From Pirellulaceae bacterium (lineage in GTDB: Bacteria; Planctomycetota; Planctomycetia; Pirellulales; Pirellulaceae): DNA of 64,000 nt. This document shows, piece by piece, positions 1 through 9,522 of the stretch. Numbering within the stretch: the first letter of the stretch is position 1; each line of letters starts with the position of its first letter. The notes beneath the pieces are model-generated. The model did no database searches and had not been told where the DNA came from. It worked only from the letters and a program-made list of their open reading frames with translations. A program made the translations under genes and the position numbers. The DNA is taken from positions 56,684 through 120,683 of the forward strand of contig JAKVCA010000016.1 of NCBI GenBank assembly GCA_022448315.1, given 5' to 3'.

Positions 1-806
1 GGATCGCCACGAAGCGCTGCGGCAGCTTGTGCGAAAAGCCAAGGTTTTCCCAGCGAGGCTCGTGCAATCATCACTCCATCGACGTCATAACGGCGGAACG
101 CCTCCACAACTTTGTCTGCGGAATCCAGATCACCGTTTCCGATCAAAGGAATCTTTTTGAGGAAGGGTCTGATTTCACTGATTCGGTCCCAGTCTGCGGA
201 GCCGCGAAAGAAGTCTTGGGCCGTTCGGCCGTGGACCGTGAGTGCTGAAGCGCCGGCTCCTTCAACGGTCTGGGCAACGTCGATCGCGTTGATGTTGTCT
301 CGGGTGCAGCCAAGACGAATTTTTGCGGTCACAGGGGTGGGCGCGCAGGCTTCGACAACCCTCTCAATGATCTGTCCCATGCGTTCAGGGAATTTCAACA
401 GGTAAGAACCACTATGAGCCCGTTCGGTGACCTGTTTGACTGGGCAACCAAAATTGATGTCGACGATACTGACCTCGTATTCCTCAACGAGCCGCCGCCC
501 GACCTTTGCAAGAACATCCGGCTGATTGTCCCAGATTTGAACGGCCAATGGTCTCGGCTCATCCTTGATGCCCCAAAGGCGATCTGGGTGTTCCGCTTCG
601 TTTTCGTCCAGCCAAACAAATCCCCTTGCATTGATCATCTCCGTGGCTTGGAGGCCCGCTCCACCAAATTCTCGTACCACCTGTCGGAACGCAAAATTAG
701 TGAAACCCGCCATCGGTGCCTGAAGGATGGGGGGATCCACGGTGATCGGGCCGATATGCAAGGGCTGGACATTGGGGAGTGGAGGGGAAGAAACCGGGCT
801 GGACAT
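1..806 (-). CDS. dus: tRNA-dihydrouridine synthase (Dus family), 3' end outside window
   Basis: FMN-dependent reductase that converts uridine to dihydrouridine in tRNA. About 268 codons are visible on the minus strand and the frame is still open at the window edge, so the C-terminal part is missing. Visible family signatures are the N-terminal QAPMAGFTN (residues ~29-37), the active-site segment DINFGCPVKQV with the catalytic cysteine near residue 121, TAKIRLG, TVHGRTAQ and the FMN-phosphate segment IPLIGNGD followed by DGVMIARA. The ATG at 806 is chosen because an in-frame stop lies about 56 bases upstream and the Pro/Ser-rich leader runs directly into the barrel. The residues after the catalytic cysteine differ from the usual KK..GSALL of DusB, so the subfamily is not assigned. 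Confidence 0.93.
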   Translation of the reverse strand, partial: MSSPVSSPPLPNVQPLHIGPITVDPPILQAPMAGFTNFAFRQVVREFGGAGLQATEMINARGFVWLDENEAEHPDRLWGIKDEPRPLAVQIWDNQPDVLAKVGRRLVEEYEVSIVDINFGCPVKQVTERAHSGSYLLKFPERMGQIIERVVEACAPTPVTAKIRLGCTRDNINAIDVAQTVEGAGASALTVHGRTAQDFFRGSADWDRISEIRPFLKKIPLIGNGDLDSADKVVEAFRRYDVDGVMIARASLGKPWLFAQAAAALRGD

Positions 807-964
807 GAGCAGACGAACCTTGTCACCAAGTGCAGAAGCGATCTGACGCAGTCGTTAAGTTTCATTAGTGTTGGCTGCGGGTCAAGGCCCGGGACTGGAT
901 CGAACTGACGGTTGGCGAATTGGAAAGCCGATATCGATCTCAGGCAAACTTAAACGCATCAGAG

Positions 965-2638
965 TCAACGCGGAACGATCGAACGCCACTTTGAGTTAGA
1001 TCGTGTCGCTTCGCGTGTCGGAGGCAGGTTTGATTCAAAATTGGTTTGATGGAGATCGCGATTCCCGGCCGCGAGACTCGTTCGCTTCGATTTGATCAGC
1101 ATGGGGACCACAAGTTGTGCAGGAAGGCCCTGGGGAGCGACGGTCAGAGCGTAGACCGAAATCTTATGGTTGTAGAGCTGGATCGATTCCAGCAGAGCCT
1201 CGCCCTCTCGTTGTTGAGTCCCCCAAAGTCTAAGTAGATCGGATAGTTTTGTCATGCCTGCTTGGTAGGCCTCGACCCCGGATTGAGTCTGGAGACCTAT
1301 CGCGGCAATGGTTTCAGCACGACTTTCCATGAGCTCCAGCATCATCGGAAGCGTGTGATGGATACGGGTTAACTCCATCGGCATTTCACGAGTCTGCGCG
1401 TATTTTTCAAAGTTGGTGCGGTAGCGACCGACATATGGGGAGTCGGTCGGCATCTGTTGAATCGTGCCTCGGCCCATGCTCTCAATCAGGTCGAACTGGG
1501 CGTTCTGCAGTTGCAGTCTCTTCTCTGCGACACTAGACCGGGCTAATGAAGATGCCGCGGAAAGCTCAAGCTGGTCAGAAGACGTGACCGCCGTCAATGA
1601 GCCGAGCTTTTCCCGGTAAAGAATCGCCTGTGTCAACTTCAGATTGGCGATGGCTACTCGCCAATATCTCTGAATGATCAACTTCCGTTGAGTCGTATTC
1701 AGGCTTCCTGACAAAGCTTCAACAAGAGAGAGGGGAGTGCCTTGGACCTGCATCGAAGCGGACAGTTGTTGGGTGTTTTCTAAGAAGGATTTGGCCAGCT
1801 GAGTCCCCGTTCGGTTCGGCGCGAGAGAAATGTCTGTATTTCGCGAGCGTTCCACCGCACTGTTTTCAACCACTACGGTTTGCCCATGTGATTGCTGTGG
1901 AATGGGGGTCGCTTCCGTGGTCGAGGGCGGTGCTGTTGCGCGGATCGGGTTGGGTGAGACCACTCCCAATCCGCTCTGCGGAGGAGGCGTGGGAGCTGTT
2001 TGAGGAGAGGTTTCAGGGATGGATGAAGGTGGTGCAAACAAAGGGGCTTGACCACCAAGTTGTCTTTCGGTCTCCAGTGAGGCTGCGGGAATGATGGGAG
2101 AGCGGTCGTTGGAACCCTCGATCACGCGGTTTGGCAGGTTGGGTTGCGATTCAGTAGCGGGTTGGGATTGACTCGTGATTGGCTGAGATCGGAGTAACCC
2201 GCGGGGAGCGGATCGTGTGGTATCGGCGGCGCCAAACGGGAGTGCAGGTGGGCGTTCTGTGGGCGCAGTGTTTGTCGCTGGGGTTATGGCGTTGTTTGCA
2301 GAAGGTGTCGTTGCAGGTGCCGAATCTTTTGGGGGGCCGAGCAATGTTGCCGGCAATGAAGGCATCGTTGTAGGACTCTCGCCGACTTCACGTGGCAACT
2401 CTGTTGATTCCCCGTCCGGGGCAGGGCTGATCACTGGTGTTCCTGGGGTTCCCGGAATCTTAGGCAGGCTCGCTGGAGGGGAGGTCGTTGGAATTCGAGT
2501 TGGTTTGAAACCGCCACCGCTTGCGGGGGTGGAAGGCAGACCGGAAGCAGCGGGAGTTGACAAATTTGCTGACGAAGGCGTGGTTTCATCAGCAAACAGG
2601 CCTATGCAAATTGCCAAGGCAAATGTGAGGTTGGGCAT
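965..2638 (-). CDS. secreted protein: Pro/Thr/Ser-rich N-terminal half and TolC-like helical C-terminal half
   Basis: No firm family assignment. The ATG at 2638 is preferred over an upstream alternative at 2725 because it follows a purine-rich AAGGAAGCAAGG and begins a short hydrophobic signal peptide (NLTFALAICIGLF). Residues ~20-280 are low complexity, dominated by Pro, Thr, Ser and Ala, as in a disordered periplasmic linker. From about residue 290 the protein turns into long amphipathic helices (SLVEALSGSLNTTQRKL, ARSSVAEKRLQLQNAQFDL) spaced like the coiled hairpins of outer-membrane efflux (TolC/OEP) proteins, although the full duplicated TolC barrel is not evident. It ends in a basic tail. 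Export and an envelope location are inferred. It stands alone, with no adjacent MacA/RND partner genes. Confidence 0.7.
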   Translation of the reverse strand: MPNLTFALAICIGLFADETTPSSANLSTPAASGLPSTPASGGGFKPTRIPTTSPPASLPKIPGTPGTPVISPAPDGESTELPREVGESPTTMPSLPATLLGPPKDSAPATTPSANNAITPATNTAPTERPPALPFGAADTTRSAPRGLLRSQPITSQSQPATESQPNLPNRVIEGSNDRSPIIPAASLETERQLGGQAPLFAPPSSIPETSPQTAPTPPPQSGLGVVSPNPIRATAPPSTTEATPIPQQSHGQTVVVENSAVERSRNTDISLAPNRTGTQLAKSFLENTQQLSASMQVQGTPLSLVEALSGSLNTTQRKLIIQRYWRVAIANLKLTQAILYREKLGSLTAVTSSDQLELSAASSLARSSVAEKRLQLQNAQFDLIESMGRGTIQQMPTDSPYVGRYRTNFEKYAQTREMPMELTRIHHTLPMMLELMESRAETIAAIGLQTQSGVEAYQAGMTKLSDLLRLWGTQQREGEALLESIQLYNHKISVYALTVAPQGLPAQLVVPMLIKSKRTSLAAGNRDLHQTNFESNLPPTREATRSNSKWRSIVPR

Positions 2639-2818
2639 CCTTGCTTCCTTGTTAAACAGTGGTGGCGGCCATGCTCGGTCAAATCGCCAAGTCCCTAACG
2701 TCTCCAGAATTGCAGTTTTCGTCAACGTGAATTTAGACCTGTCTTACGGATACGCTTCGGCTAAGATCATGGTCAGAAGCAAATGCTAGCAATTTGACTA
2801 TCGAGGGAGAGTTTGAAG

Positions 2819-4081
2819 ATGGTTGGGCAACGAAAAACGTTGAAGGACTCTGGACGAACGTCGGCGATCCTCGTTTGGGCGGTCGGAGTTCTTGCGACCG
2901 ATTCTGCTGCATGGTCTCAGGAACCTCGTAAGACCGTCGTCGTGACCCAAAAAGCCAGAGAAGTCCACGACGCAAGTTTCGTTTTTGATGGTCACAACGA
3001 TCTGCCTTGGGCCATGAGAACCCGCGCCTCTTCGTCGTTTGAGAAGCTCGATATCAGTCGGCCACAGCCTGAAATTCACACGGACATTGCCCGTTTAAGG
3101 AAAGGCAATGTTGGAGCTCAGTTCTGGAGTGTCTACGTTCCTGCAAGTACCCGGCAAAAAGGGACAGCGCTTTCGGATACCGTTGAACAAATCGAGTTGG
3201 TTCACGCGATGGTCCAACGTTATCCCGATGTCTTTGGCTTTGCCCGCAACTACGAGGACATTGTGCGATTACGTTCTGAAGGCAAAATCGCGTCTTTGAT
3301 CGGTGTCGAGGGTGGGCACTCGATTGAAAATTCCATTGCGAACCTGCGTCGCCTGTTTGATTTCGGCGCGCGTTACATGACGTTGACCCATTCCGACACA
3401 CTCGACTGGGCAGACTCCGCCACCGACGATCCAAAAAGCGATGGATTGAGTGCGTTTGGCGAAGAGATTGTCCGTGAAATGAATCGTCTCGGCATGCTCG
3501 TCGACTTGTCCCACGTCTCCCCAGAGACCATGGTCGACGCACTACGTGTTTCCGAGGCTCCTGTCATTTTTTCGCACTCCTCTGCGCGGGCCGTCGCTGA
3601 CCATCCGAGGAACGTGCCTGATGATGTTCTGCAATTGGTCACAGAAAATGGTGGCGTCGTGATGGTAAATTTTTTTTCCGGATTTGTGCATCCGGAGTCC
3701 GCGTTGCGAATGGCCAAAATGTTCGATGTCGGGAGGGAATTGAGGGCCAAATATCCGGATGACGAACAATATGACGAGGCCATGGCACGCTGGCGGGCGG
3801 AGAATCCAATCGAGCCCGGTTCAATCCATGACTTGGTGGACCACATCGCGCATCTTGTAAAAGTTGCGGGGGTCGACCATGTAGGAATCGGCTCAGACTA
3901 TGACGGGGTAAGCAAATTGCCTACACAGCTTGAAGATGTTTCGACTTACCCGGTCATCACGCAGGCCCTTCTCGATCGCGGGTTTGCCGAGGAGGATATT
4001 CACAAAATCATGAGCGGCAATATCATGCGGGCGTACCGCGAGGCGGAGAAGGTCTCCGAACGACTAAGAAATCGAGATTAA
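2819..4081 (+). CDS. membrane dipeptidase (renal dipeptidase, peptidase M19)
   Basis: Zinc dipeptidase of the amidohydrolase fold that cleaves dipeptides, including some with D-residues. All five dinuclear-zinc ligands known from mammalian renal dipeptidase have counterparts: H59 and D61 in FDGHNDLP, E162 in GVEGGHS, H230 in DLSHVS and H251 in FSHSSAR. The C-terminal GIGSDYDG is also typical. The ATG at 2819 is chosen because GAGGGAGAG lies 7-15 bases before it; a TTG two codons earlier is the alternative. Residues ~14-34 form an uncleaved or cleaved signal segment (ILVWAVGVLATDSAAWS), so a periplasmic or membrane location is likely. It is transcribed alone and meets the next gene convergently 13 bases after its stop. 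Confidence 0.94.
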   Translation: MVGQRKTLKDSGRTSAILVWAVGVLATDSAAWSQEPRKTVVVTQKAREVHDASFVFDGHNDLPWAMRTRASSSFEKLDISRPQPEIHTDIARLRKGNVGAQFWSVYVPASTRQKGTALSDTVEQIELVHAMVQRYPDVFGFARNYEDIVRLRSEGKIASLIGVEGGHSIENSIANLRRLFDFGARYMTLTHSDTLDWADSATDDPKSDGLSAFGEEIVREMNRLGMLVDLSHVSPETMVDALRVSEAPVIFSHSSARAVADHPRNVPDDVLQLVTENGGVVMVNFFSGFVHPESALRMAKMFDVGRELRAKYPDDEQYDEAMARWRAENPIEPGSIHDLVDHIAHLVKVAGVDHVGIGSDYDGVSKLPTQLEDVSTYPVITQALLDRGFAEEDIHKIMSGNIMRAYREAEKVSERLRNRD

Positions 4082-4094
4082 AGGCCGGCTTCTG

Positions 4095-4466
4095 CTACTC
4101 GCGTTTCTCGAATCGATGAACGAGGAATGCGGCTTCGAGATTGCCGTAAACGGGGACTTGAGACTTGATTCGGTTGCTGAGCCCTTTCGGCGCAGGCGGC
4201 GTTCCTGCGGCCCGGTGGACAAGTTTGACCGACCCACCTTGGCTTTTCACCTTGTTCCTCAGGGCGTCCAGGTCACCCAGAAGTTGCTCCGAGTAGTGGT
4301 TGCTCTCCACAACGACGCGATTGACGCTGTGAGATTCCAGAGCGCCGGTCAATTGTTCCACCACCGAAGCTTCGGCGGTGTTTTTAGCGTTGGTATCACT
4401 TAGACGAACAATTAAACAGGACGGGCCACGCTCAATTTTTATCGAAGGAGATTTCAGGGAATCCAT
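4095..4466 (-). CDS. small STAS-like protein
   Basis: A 123-residue cytosolic protein with the alternating beta/alpha pattern of a STAS (anti-sigma-factor antagonist) domain: CLIVRLSD, a helix VVEQLTGALES, strand NRVVVES, helix LGDLDALRNKVKSQ, strand SVKLVH and a last helix LEAAFLVH. The conserved phosphorylatable Ser/Thr of SpoIIAA-type proteins is not clearly recognisable, so the assignment rests on secondary-structure pattern only. No kinase, phosphatase or sigma partner is next to it. It is convergent with the M19 dipeptidase gene. Confidence 0.6.
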   Translation of the reverse strand: MDSLKSPSIKIERGPSCLIVRLSDTNAKNTAEASVVEQLTGALESHSVNRVVVESNHYSEQLLGDLDALRNKVKSQGGSVKLVHRAAGTPPAPKGLSNRIKSQVPVYGNLEAAFLVHRFEKRE

Positions 4467-4906
4467 TCGGCAACTCCAGATAGAATCACGGATTAAAAGA
4501 AGCAGCCTTCAGAAAGCGACCGCCGGCGAACTTCGCGTTGGATCGTTCGTCAGACGGCACGCTCCGGCGATCCCGAAACGCACACGCTTGCCACCTAATC
4601 GCATCAAGTGACCAACGCTGTCTCAATTCCAAAGGTCATCACGAGGTTCACATCCATTTCCCTCGTCGGCTCATTCTTTTCCGTGATGAGTGTTGAGGTC
4701 AAGGGTTGTTACACCAAACCTCACCCCATGCCTACTAGCATTCCAAGGTCGCATCGCGGACGATGTCCGCTTGTATATGGCTCGCAAGATGTGGCATTGA
4801 GGCCTCGAATCGGTGGTTTCTTTGACCTTGGAGCAATGATGTGTGGGCCTTTGAGGCTCAGCTATGAGCGTCACAACCTATTCTGAGATCAGTGAAGGAG
4901 CGATCA
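4467..4906. other. intergenic region, no gene recognised
   Basis: This stretch lies between the divergently transcribed STAS-like gene and tpx and must hold both promoters. No near-consensus sigma-70 pair, convincing small ORF, RNA gene or repeat was seen, apart from the tpx ribosome binding site GAAGGAG at 4894-4900. Confidence 0.5.
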
Positions 4907-5428
4907 ATGCAGCGGCAAGAAACTGGGGTCACTTTCAAAGGAAGCCCGATGACACTTCTCGGAGAATCACTGAAGGTTGGTCAGCACGCTCCCGAATTCA
5001 ATCTCCATTACTACGAGGGCGGTTTGAAATCGCTGACGTTGGACGATCTGAAAGGTAAACCCTCGTTGGTAAGCGTAGTCCCTTCACTGGATACCAAGGT
5101 TTGTGCGATCCAGACTCAAAGATTTCAGCAGGATTTGGCAGATTTGGGCGGTCAGATTAACGCTTTGACCGTAAGCCTCGATCTCCCATTTGCCCAAGGT
5201 CGATTTTGTGGTGAAAACGAGATCACCATGTCCACTGCAAGCGATTATCAGGATCGATCACTCGGTTTGCATTGGGGCCTTTTGATTGACGAACTCAAGC
5301 TTCTGGCTCGCGCCGTGGTGGTACTCGACTCGGATGGAAAAGTGGTTCATGTCGAGGTGGTTCCCGAGGTGGCGTCGGAGCCCGACTACGATGCCGCGCT
5401 AACGGCACTCAAAAGTCAGCTTGCCTAG
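4907..5428 (+). CDS. tpx: thiol peroxidase (atypical 2-Cys peroxiredoxin)
   Basis: Thioredoxin-dependent peroxidase that reduces H2O2 and alkyl hydroperoxides in the cytoplasm. It aligns well with the Tpx family: the peroxidatic cysteine C66 is in PSLDTKVC, the resolving cysteine C101 is in FAQGRFCG, and the C-terminal ELKLLARAVVVLDSDGKVV is highly characteristic. The length of 173 residues is normal. The ATG at 4907 is chosen because GAAGGAG sits 7 bases upstream; a GTG at 4892 would place that site inside the gene. The stop overlaps the end of polA on the opposite strand by four bases. Confidence 0.96.
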   Translation: MQRQETGVTFKGSPMTLLGESLKVGQHAPEFNLHYYEGGLKSLTLDDLKGKPSLVSVVPSLDTKVCAIQTQRFQQDLADLGGQINALTVSLDLPFAQGRFCGENEITMSTASDYQDRSLGLHWGLLIDELKLLARAVVVLDSDGKVVHVEVVPEVASEPDYDAALTALKSQLA

Positions 5429-8256
5429 TCGCATTCACCCCAGTTTGGGCCGCTTTTGGTATCGACTTTCAGTGGAACGGCCAGTTCGTAGACCTCGGAC
5501 ATGGCTTTGATCACCTCATCGCGGAGTTCGTTTGCGTCCTCGCGATGCACCTCGAAGAGGAGTTCGTCGTGGATCTGGAGTAGGAGTCGTGCCCGAAACG
5601 GCTTTTGCTCCAACATGTCGTAGACCTTGAGCATGGCAAGCTTGATCAAGTCGGCTGCCGAGCCTTGAATGACTGTGTTGATGGCGATTCTCTCCGAGCC
5701 ATTGCGTGAAGCTCCTCGCTTGGCTCGAGGGCGAACCCCGTCGATCGGTCGATGTCGTCCCAGGATGGTTTTGATTTTGCCGTGAGCGACAGCATCATCA
5801 AGGGTCTGCTCCATGAAATCTTGAACACTCGGGTAGCGCGCAAAATAAGTCTCGATGAACTCCGCAGCTTCTTCCTGAGGAATGCCAAGCGACTTGGAGA
5901 GTCCAAAAGCGCCTTGCCCGTAAATGATGCCAAAATTGATCGCCTTCGCTTTGCGACGCATTTCGCTGGTAACCGCCGGCAATTCAACCCCTGCCACTTC
6001 AGCCGCGACTTTGGCGTGAATGTCAGTATCATTGTGGAAAGCTTCGATCAGCTGTTGATCTTGAGAGAAGTGAGCGAGGACTCGCAATTCGATCTGAGAA
6101 TAGTCCGCCGCCAAAAGTAACCAGTCGGGTTCGCCGGGTATGAAAGCCCTTCTTATCGCTCTTCCGGTTTCGGTTCTGACGGGGATGTTCTGCAGATTCG
6201 GATCTTTCGAACTTAAGCGACCGGTCGCGGCAACGTCCTGCATGAATGAAGTATGAATGCGTCCCGTCACGGGGTGGATAAGTTCCGGGAGTGCATCGAC
6301 GTAGGTGTTTCGAAGTTTCGTGTCCTGTCGGTATTCGATCAGCCGTTTTGGCAAGTCATGAAGATTGGCCAATTCGGTGAGCACTTCCACATCGGTGCTC
6401 GGCCCCGTCTTCGTCTTCTTGATGACAGGCAGTTGCAGCTCCTCAAAAAGAACTTTGGAGAGTTGGATTCGGGAATCGATATTGAACTCACGACCCGCCA
6501 GTTCGTAGATGTTGTCAACATGGTCTTCGATACGATCGGTCAGTTCCTGCCTCAAGGTATCGAGGACCTGCTGGTTCACGCAGATGCCATTGAATTCCAT
6601 TTCGGCCAAAACGCGTATCAGCGGCATCTCCACATTGGTGAAAAGTTCGTAAAGACCTTGCTGTTTCAGTTTCTCTTCGAAAATCTCTCGTAGGCGGCAG
6701 GGAATGTCAGCGTCTTCTGCTGCGTAGGGCGTGACCAGTTCAACAGCAACTTCGTCCATGCGTTTTTGTGACTTGCCCGTACCGATCAGCTCTTTGATTT
6801 TGATCGTTTCATGTTGGAAGTATCGAAGCGCGATGTCGTCGATGCTGTGGTTGCGTTGCCCCGAATCGAGTAGATAGTCCGCCACCATCGTGTCAAAGAG
6901 CTGTCCTTTGACTTCGAGCCCAGCACCTCGCAGGACAACCATGTCATATTTTAAATTCTGCCCGATTTTCTCGTATTCGTCGGAGCTTAGTAGCGATTGG
7001 ACTCGCTCAAGCACATCGTTGGCGTTCAAGCAGGGGTCGCCGACGGGCGCCTTGACTGGAATGTAGTAGGCCCTACCTTCGTTCCAGCAAAGCGATATGC
7101 CAACGAGGTCCGCATGTCTTGGGGAGGTGGAGGTCGTCTCGGTGTCGAAAACAACCCTTTTGATTGCCTTCGCGGAACGCAGGACGTCGTCGAGAGCGTC
7201 CAGATCTGAAATCAGTTCATAATCGGCTTCCCACTCCGGGGGTGGGTTCGCGACGGAGCTTGGACCGAGACCCGATAAATGTGCTAGACGTTCGGGAAGA
7301 CTGCGAAAGCCAAGTTCTTTGCATTGGACCAGAGCAGCTTCAACGTTGTAATAGTCGGTCCGACCCTGTTGCCAATCAATCTCGATGGGAACCTCAGGAT
7401 CGAGTCTCACCAGTTGGCGACTTAATGCGGCGGCGGCCTGTCCGTTCTCAAGATTTTCTTTGCGTTTCTTACCGGAAACCTCGTCAAGATTACTGAAAAC
7501 CCCTTCGAGCGTTTCAAATCTCTGGATCAGGTCCGCTGCGATTTTGGGACCGATCAGTGGAACTCCCGGCACATTGTCAACCGGATCTCCAACCAGTGCC
7601 TGGAAATCGACGACCTGATCTGGACGAATGCCCCAGTCACCTTCGAGGTCTTTTTCGTCGTAGATCCGAGCTTTCCTGATGTTGTAAAGTTTGACCGAAG
7701 GTGAGATCAGCTGGCGGCAATCTTTGTCATTGGTGACAAGGTAACACGTCCCACCGAGGTCAGATGTCAATTTCGCCATCGTGGCGAGAATGTCATCGGC
7801 CTCAAAACCATCAAGGTCCAAAATCGGCATCTCAAGTGTACCGAGGAGTTCTCGAATCTTGGAAATCTGACCGCGTAGGTCGACTGGCATCTCGTCGCGA
7901 TTGGCCTTGTAAGTGTCGGTAAGCTTGTGTCTGAATGTTGGGCCAGGCAAATCGAAGGCGCAAAACAGATAGTCGGGCTGGCAGCGTTCCAGAAGATCGA
8001 GAAGATCACGAGTGAAGCCATGGACTGCTCCAACCGGTTCACCTCTAGGAGACGTCATGTTCGCCCCCGATAGCGCATGAAAAACTTGATAGATCAAGGC
8101 ATGGGCGTCAACAACGTAGACCGTCTTTCCCCGCAAGTCCGTCACCGTCTCGGTGCACCGTTCAAGAGTTGTTTCCACGTTCGTCTGCGAGGCTTCGGGA
8201 GACGGTGAGGTAGTCAAATCCGCAGCAAATAATTCCGTCTGGATTTTTTCGTTCAT
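5425..8256 (-). CDS. polA: DNA polymerase I
   Basis: Repair and Okazaki-fragment polymerase with all three classic domains in about 943 residues. The 5'-nuclease domain starts near residue 45 (VVDAHALIY, D50). The 3'-5' proofreading exonuclease keeps its DEDD residues: D371 and E373 in FDTET, D438 in KYDMVV, Y511 and D515 in YAAEDAD. The polymerase domain has motif A (D718, ADYSQIELR), motif B (R767, K771, Y779) and motif C (H896-D897-E898). Proofreading is therefore predicted to be intact, unlike in many bacterial Pol I with degenerate exonuclease. The ATG at 8256 is taken as start; a TTG at 8328 would add 24 residues with no domain content. The gene is divergent from the membrane protein at 8652. 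Confidence 0.97.
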   Translation of the reverse strand: MNEKIQTELFAADLTTSPSPEASQTNVETTLERCTETVTDLRGKTVYVVDAHALIYQVFHALSGANMTSPRGEPVGAVHGFTRDLLDLLERCQPDYLFCAFDLPGPTFRHKLTDTYKANRDEMPVDLRGQISKIRELLGTLEMPILDLDGFEADDILATMAKLTSDLGGTCYLVTNDKDCRQLISPSVKLYNIRKARIYDEKDLEGDWGIRPDQVVDFQALVGDPVDNVPGVPLIGPKIAADLIQRFETLEGVFSNLDEVSGKKRKENLENGQAAAALSRQLVRLDPEVPIEIDWQQGRTDYYNVEAALVQCKELGFRSLPERLAHLSGLGPSSVANPPPEWEADYELISDLDALDDVLRSAKAIKRVVFDTETTSTSPRHADLVGISLCWNEGRAYYIPVKAPVGDPCLNANDVLERVQSLLSSDEYEKIGQNLKYDMVVLRGAGLEVKGQLFDTMVADYLLDSGQRNHSIDDIALRYFQHETIKIKELIGTGKSQKRMDEVAVELVTPYAAEDADIPCRLREIFEEKLKQQGLYELFTNVEMPLIRVLAEMEFNGICVNQQVLDTLRQELTDRIEDHVDNIYELAGREFNIDSRIQLSKVLFEELQLPVIKKTKTGPSTDVEVLTELANLHDLPKRLIEYRQDTKLRNTYVDALPELIHPVTGRIHTSFMQDVAATGRLSSKDPNLQNIPVRTETGRAIRRAFIPGEPDWLLLAADYSQIELRVLAHFSQDQQLIEAFHNDTDIHAKVAAEVAGVELPAVTSEMRRKAKAINFGIIYGQGAFGLSKSLGIPQEEAAEFIETYFARYPSVQDFMEQTLDDAVAHGKIKTILGRHRPIDGVRPRAKRGASRNGSERIAINTVIQGSAADLIKLAMLKVYDMLEQKPFRARLLLQIHDELLFEVHREDANELRDEVIKAMSEVYELAVPLKVDTKSGPNWGECD

Positions 8257-8651
8257 AAGTTGAGTGGACCTGTTCTCTGCCGGACTTAGGTCAATTCTTG
8301 ATGGAGGCGTCACCACGGCGGGGGCCAAAAGGATCTTGCCATTTATGGTTTGACGTTCGGGTAGGAAAAACCTTCATTAACATATCGCAGATTGAATAGA
8401 CCGGCACACCCGACCGGAGAAAACCCTCTCTGAGGTGAAGAAGAGCAAAGCGTTTTTATGAGTTTTTCGAAATGCCTGTTCGGGAGCACGGCAGAGGAAC
8501 CTTGGTTTTTATTTCTTTGTTCTTTAAACTGGTCACTCAGGAGGTCGCCGCAGGTTGCATTGTTCGAGTGGACGAGGTTGACTTTCCAAAGCAAAGTCTC
8601 GGGCACCGCTTGTCCGTTCGATGCGCCACCGATTCAAGACGGACAACAACC
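8257..8651. promoter_or_regulatory. divergent intergenic region between polA and the 8652 gene
   Basis: About 395 bases separating two divergent starts, so it should carry both promoters. A TTGACG hexamer occurs at 8351-8356 on the plus strand, but no good -10 lies at the right distance. No gene or repeat was recognised. Confidence 0.4.
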
Positions 8652-9206
8652 ATGTCAAAGCAAGCCGCTGCCATATTTTGGATTTCTTTTCTCAGTGGTA
8701 TAGCAGGATTGGCGGTGGCTTACAGTCTCTGGGTGGAGCCAGAATCAACATCCCTGGAAGTCGCAACGGATTCAGGAGTTGCCCAAGATGATGTGCCTGT
8801 CAGTGAAGGAGGGCAGGGGGCGTTTGCCGATGAATCCACCGGTAGCGATGACTTTGCCGTGTTTGGCTTTATGATGAGCAGCGATTGGTTGGATCCTCAG
8901 TTGGGATTGGGTATGGCCCTGTTGGGATTGGTTGCATTTTGGACCGCGTGGCATGGCGCGGCGGTCTCTATGGCAGCTGGAACCGCAGCAACAGACGCAT
9001 TTTACGGTCTGATTTCTGCAACCTTCCTCTGGGGTGCCTTTGCGATTCCTATTCCCGCGATGTTCTGGTTTTTGTTGCAGCCAATGCCCGCGAATCTCGA
9101 GGAGTTGGCTGCTTATTCTGCGGTCGCAGCGGTCGGCGGATGGCAGTTGGGGTTCTGGTTAGCACGTCCTTGGGCGGCGAAAAACGTTTCTTTAGACGCC
9201 CAGTAG
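8652..9206 (+). CDS. membrane protein of unknown function
   Basis: A 184-residue protein not recognised by family. An N-terminal membrane segment (AAAIFWISFLSGIAGLAVAY, residues ~5-24) is followed by an acidic linker (residues ~28-70) and three further hydrophobic segments near residues 80-105, 118-140 and 150-170. The topology is therefore about four membrane passes. The ATG at 8652 begins directly before the first helix; a longer reading from 8472 would add 60 residues with unrelated composition and is rejected. It appears monocistronic, with 316 bases and a strong promoter before the next gene. Confidence 0.7.
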   Translation: MSKQAAAIFWISFLSGIAGLAVAYSLWVEPESTSLEVATDSGVAQDDVPVSEGGQGAFADESTGSDDFAVFGFMMSSDWLDPQLGLGMALLGLVAFWTAWHGAAVSMAAGTAATDAFYGLISATFLWGAFAIPIPAMFWFLLQPMPANLEELAAYSAVAAVGGWQLGFWLARPWAAKNVSLDAQ

Positions 9207-9332
9207 GTGATCTTTTGCAACATTGGTGACTTAGGGGAGGCTATGTGAGGGGCTTTTTTTGTTGTAAGTCCTACAGCCCGACCCGGATCGCAAAAGATCT
9301 TGAACTTTGGATATTCTTGCAAAAAGCAATGT

Positions 9333-9361
9333 TTGACACTGTTTCGGGCCCTATTTAAAAT
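9333..9361 (+). promoter_or_regulatory. near-consensus sigma-70 promoter upstream of the 9523 gene
   Basis: TTGACA at 9333-9338, a 17-base spacer, then TAAAAT at 9356-9361 (5 of 6 to TATAAT). It lies about 160 bases before the ATG at 9523, giving a leader of roughly 150 bases. This is the best promoter match in the window and implies strong constitutive expression by the RpoD encoded at 51775. Confidence 0.72.
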
Positions 9362-9522
9362 CATTCTATGGCCACGACGTTGTGTGACTGACTGGTCTAC
9401 CGCAAAACCCTATCTGGCCCTCTTTTCTGGCCTCCCCCGCTTCGATTCGTCTCGCTGCTTTTTACCCATGACATCCAGTTTTGCTGCCCGGTAATGCTTG
9501 GTGTCGTCAAAGGAGAACCTGT

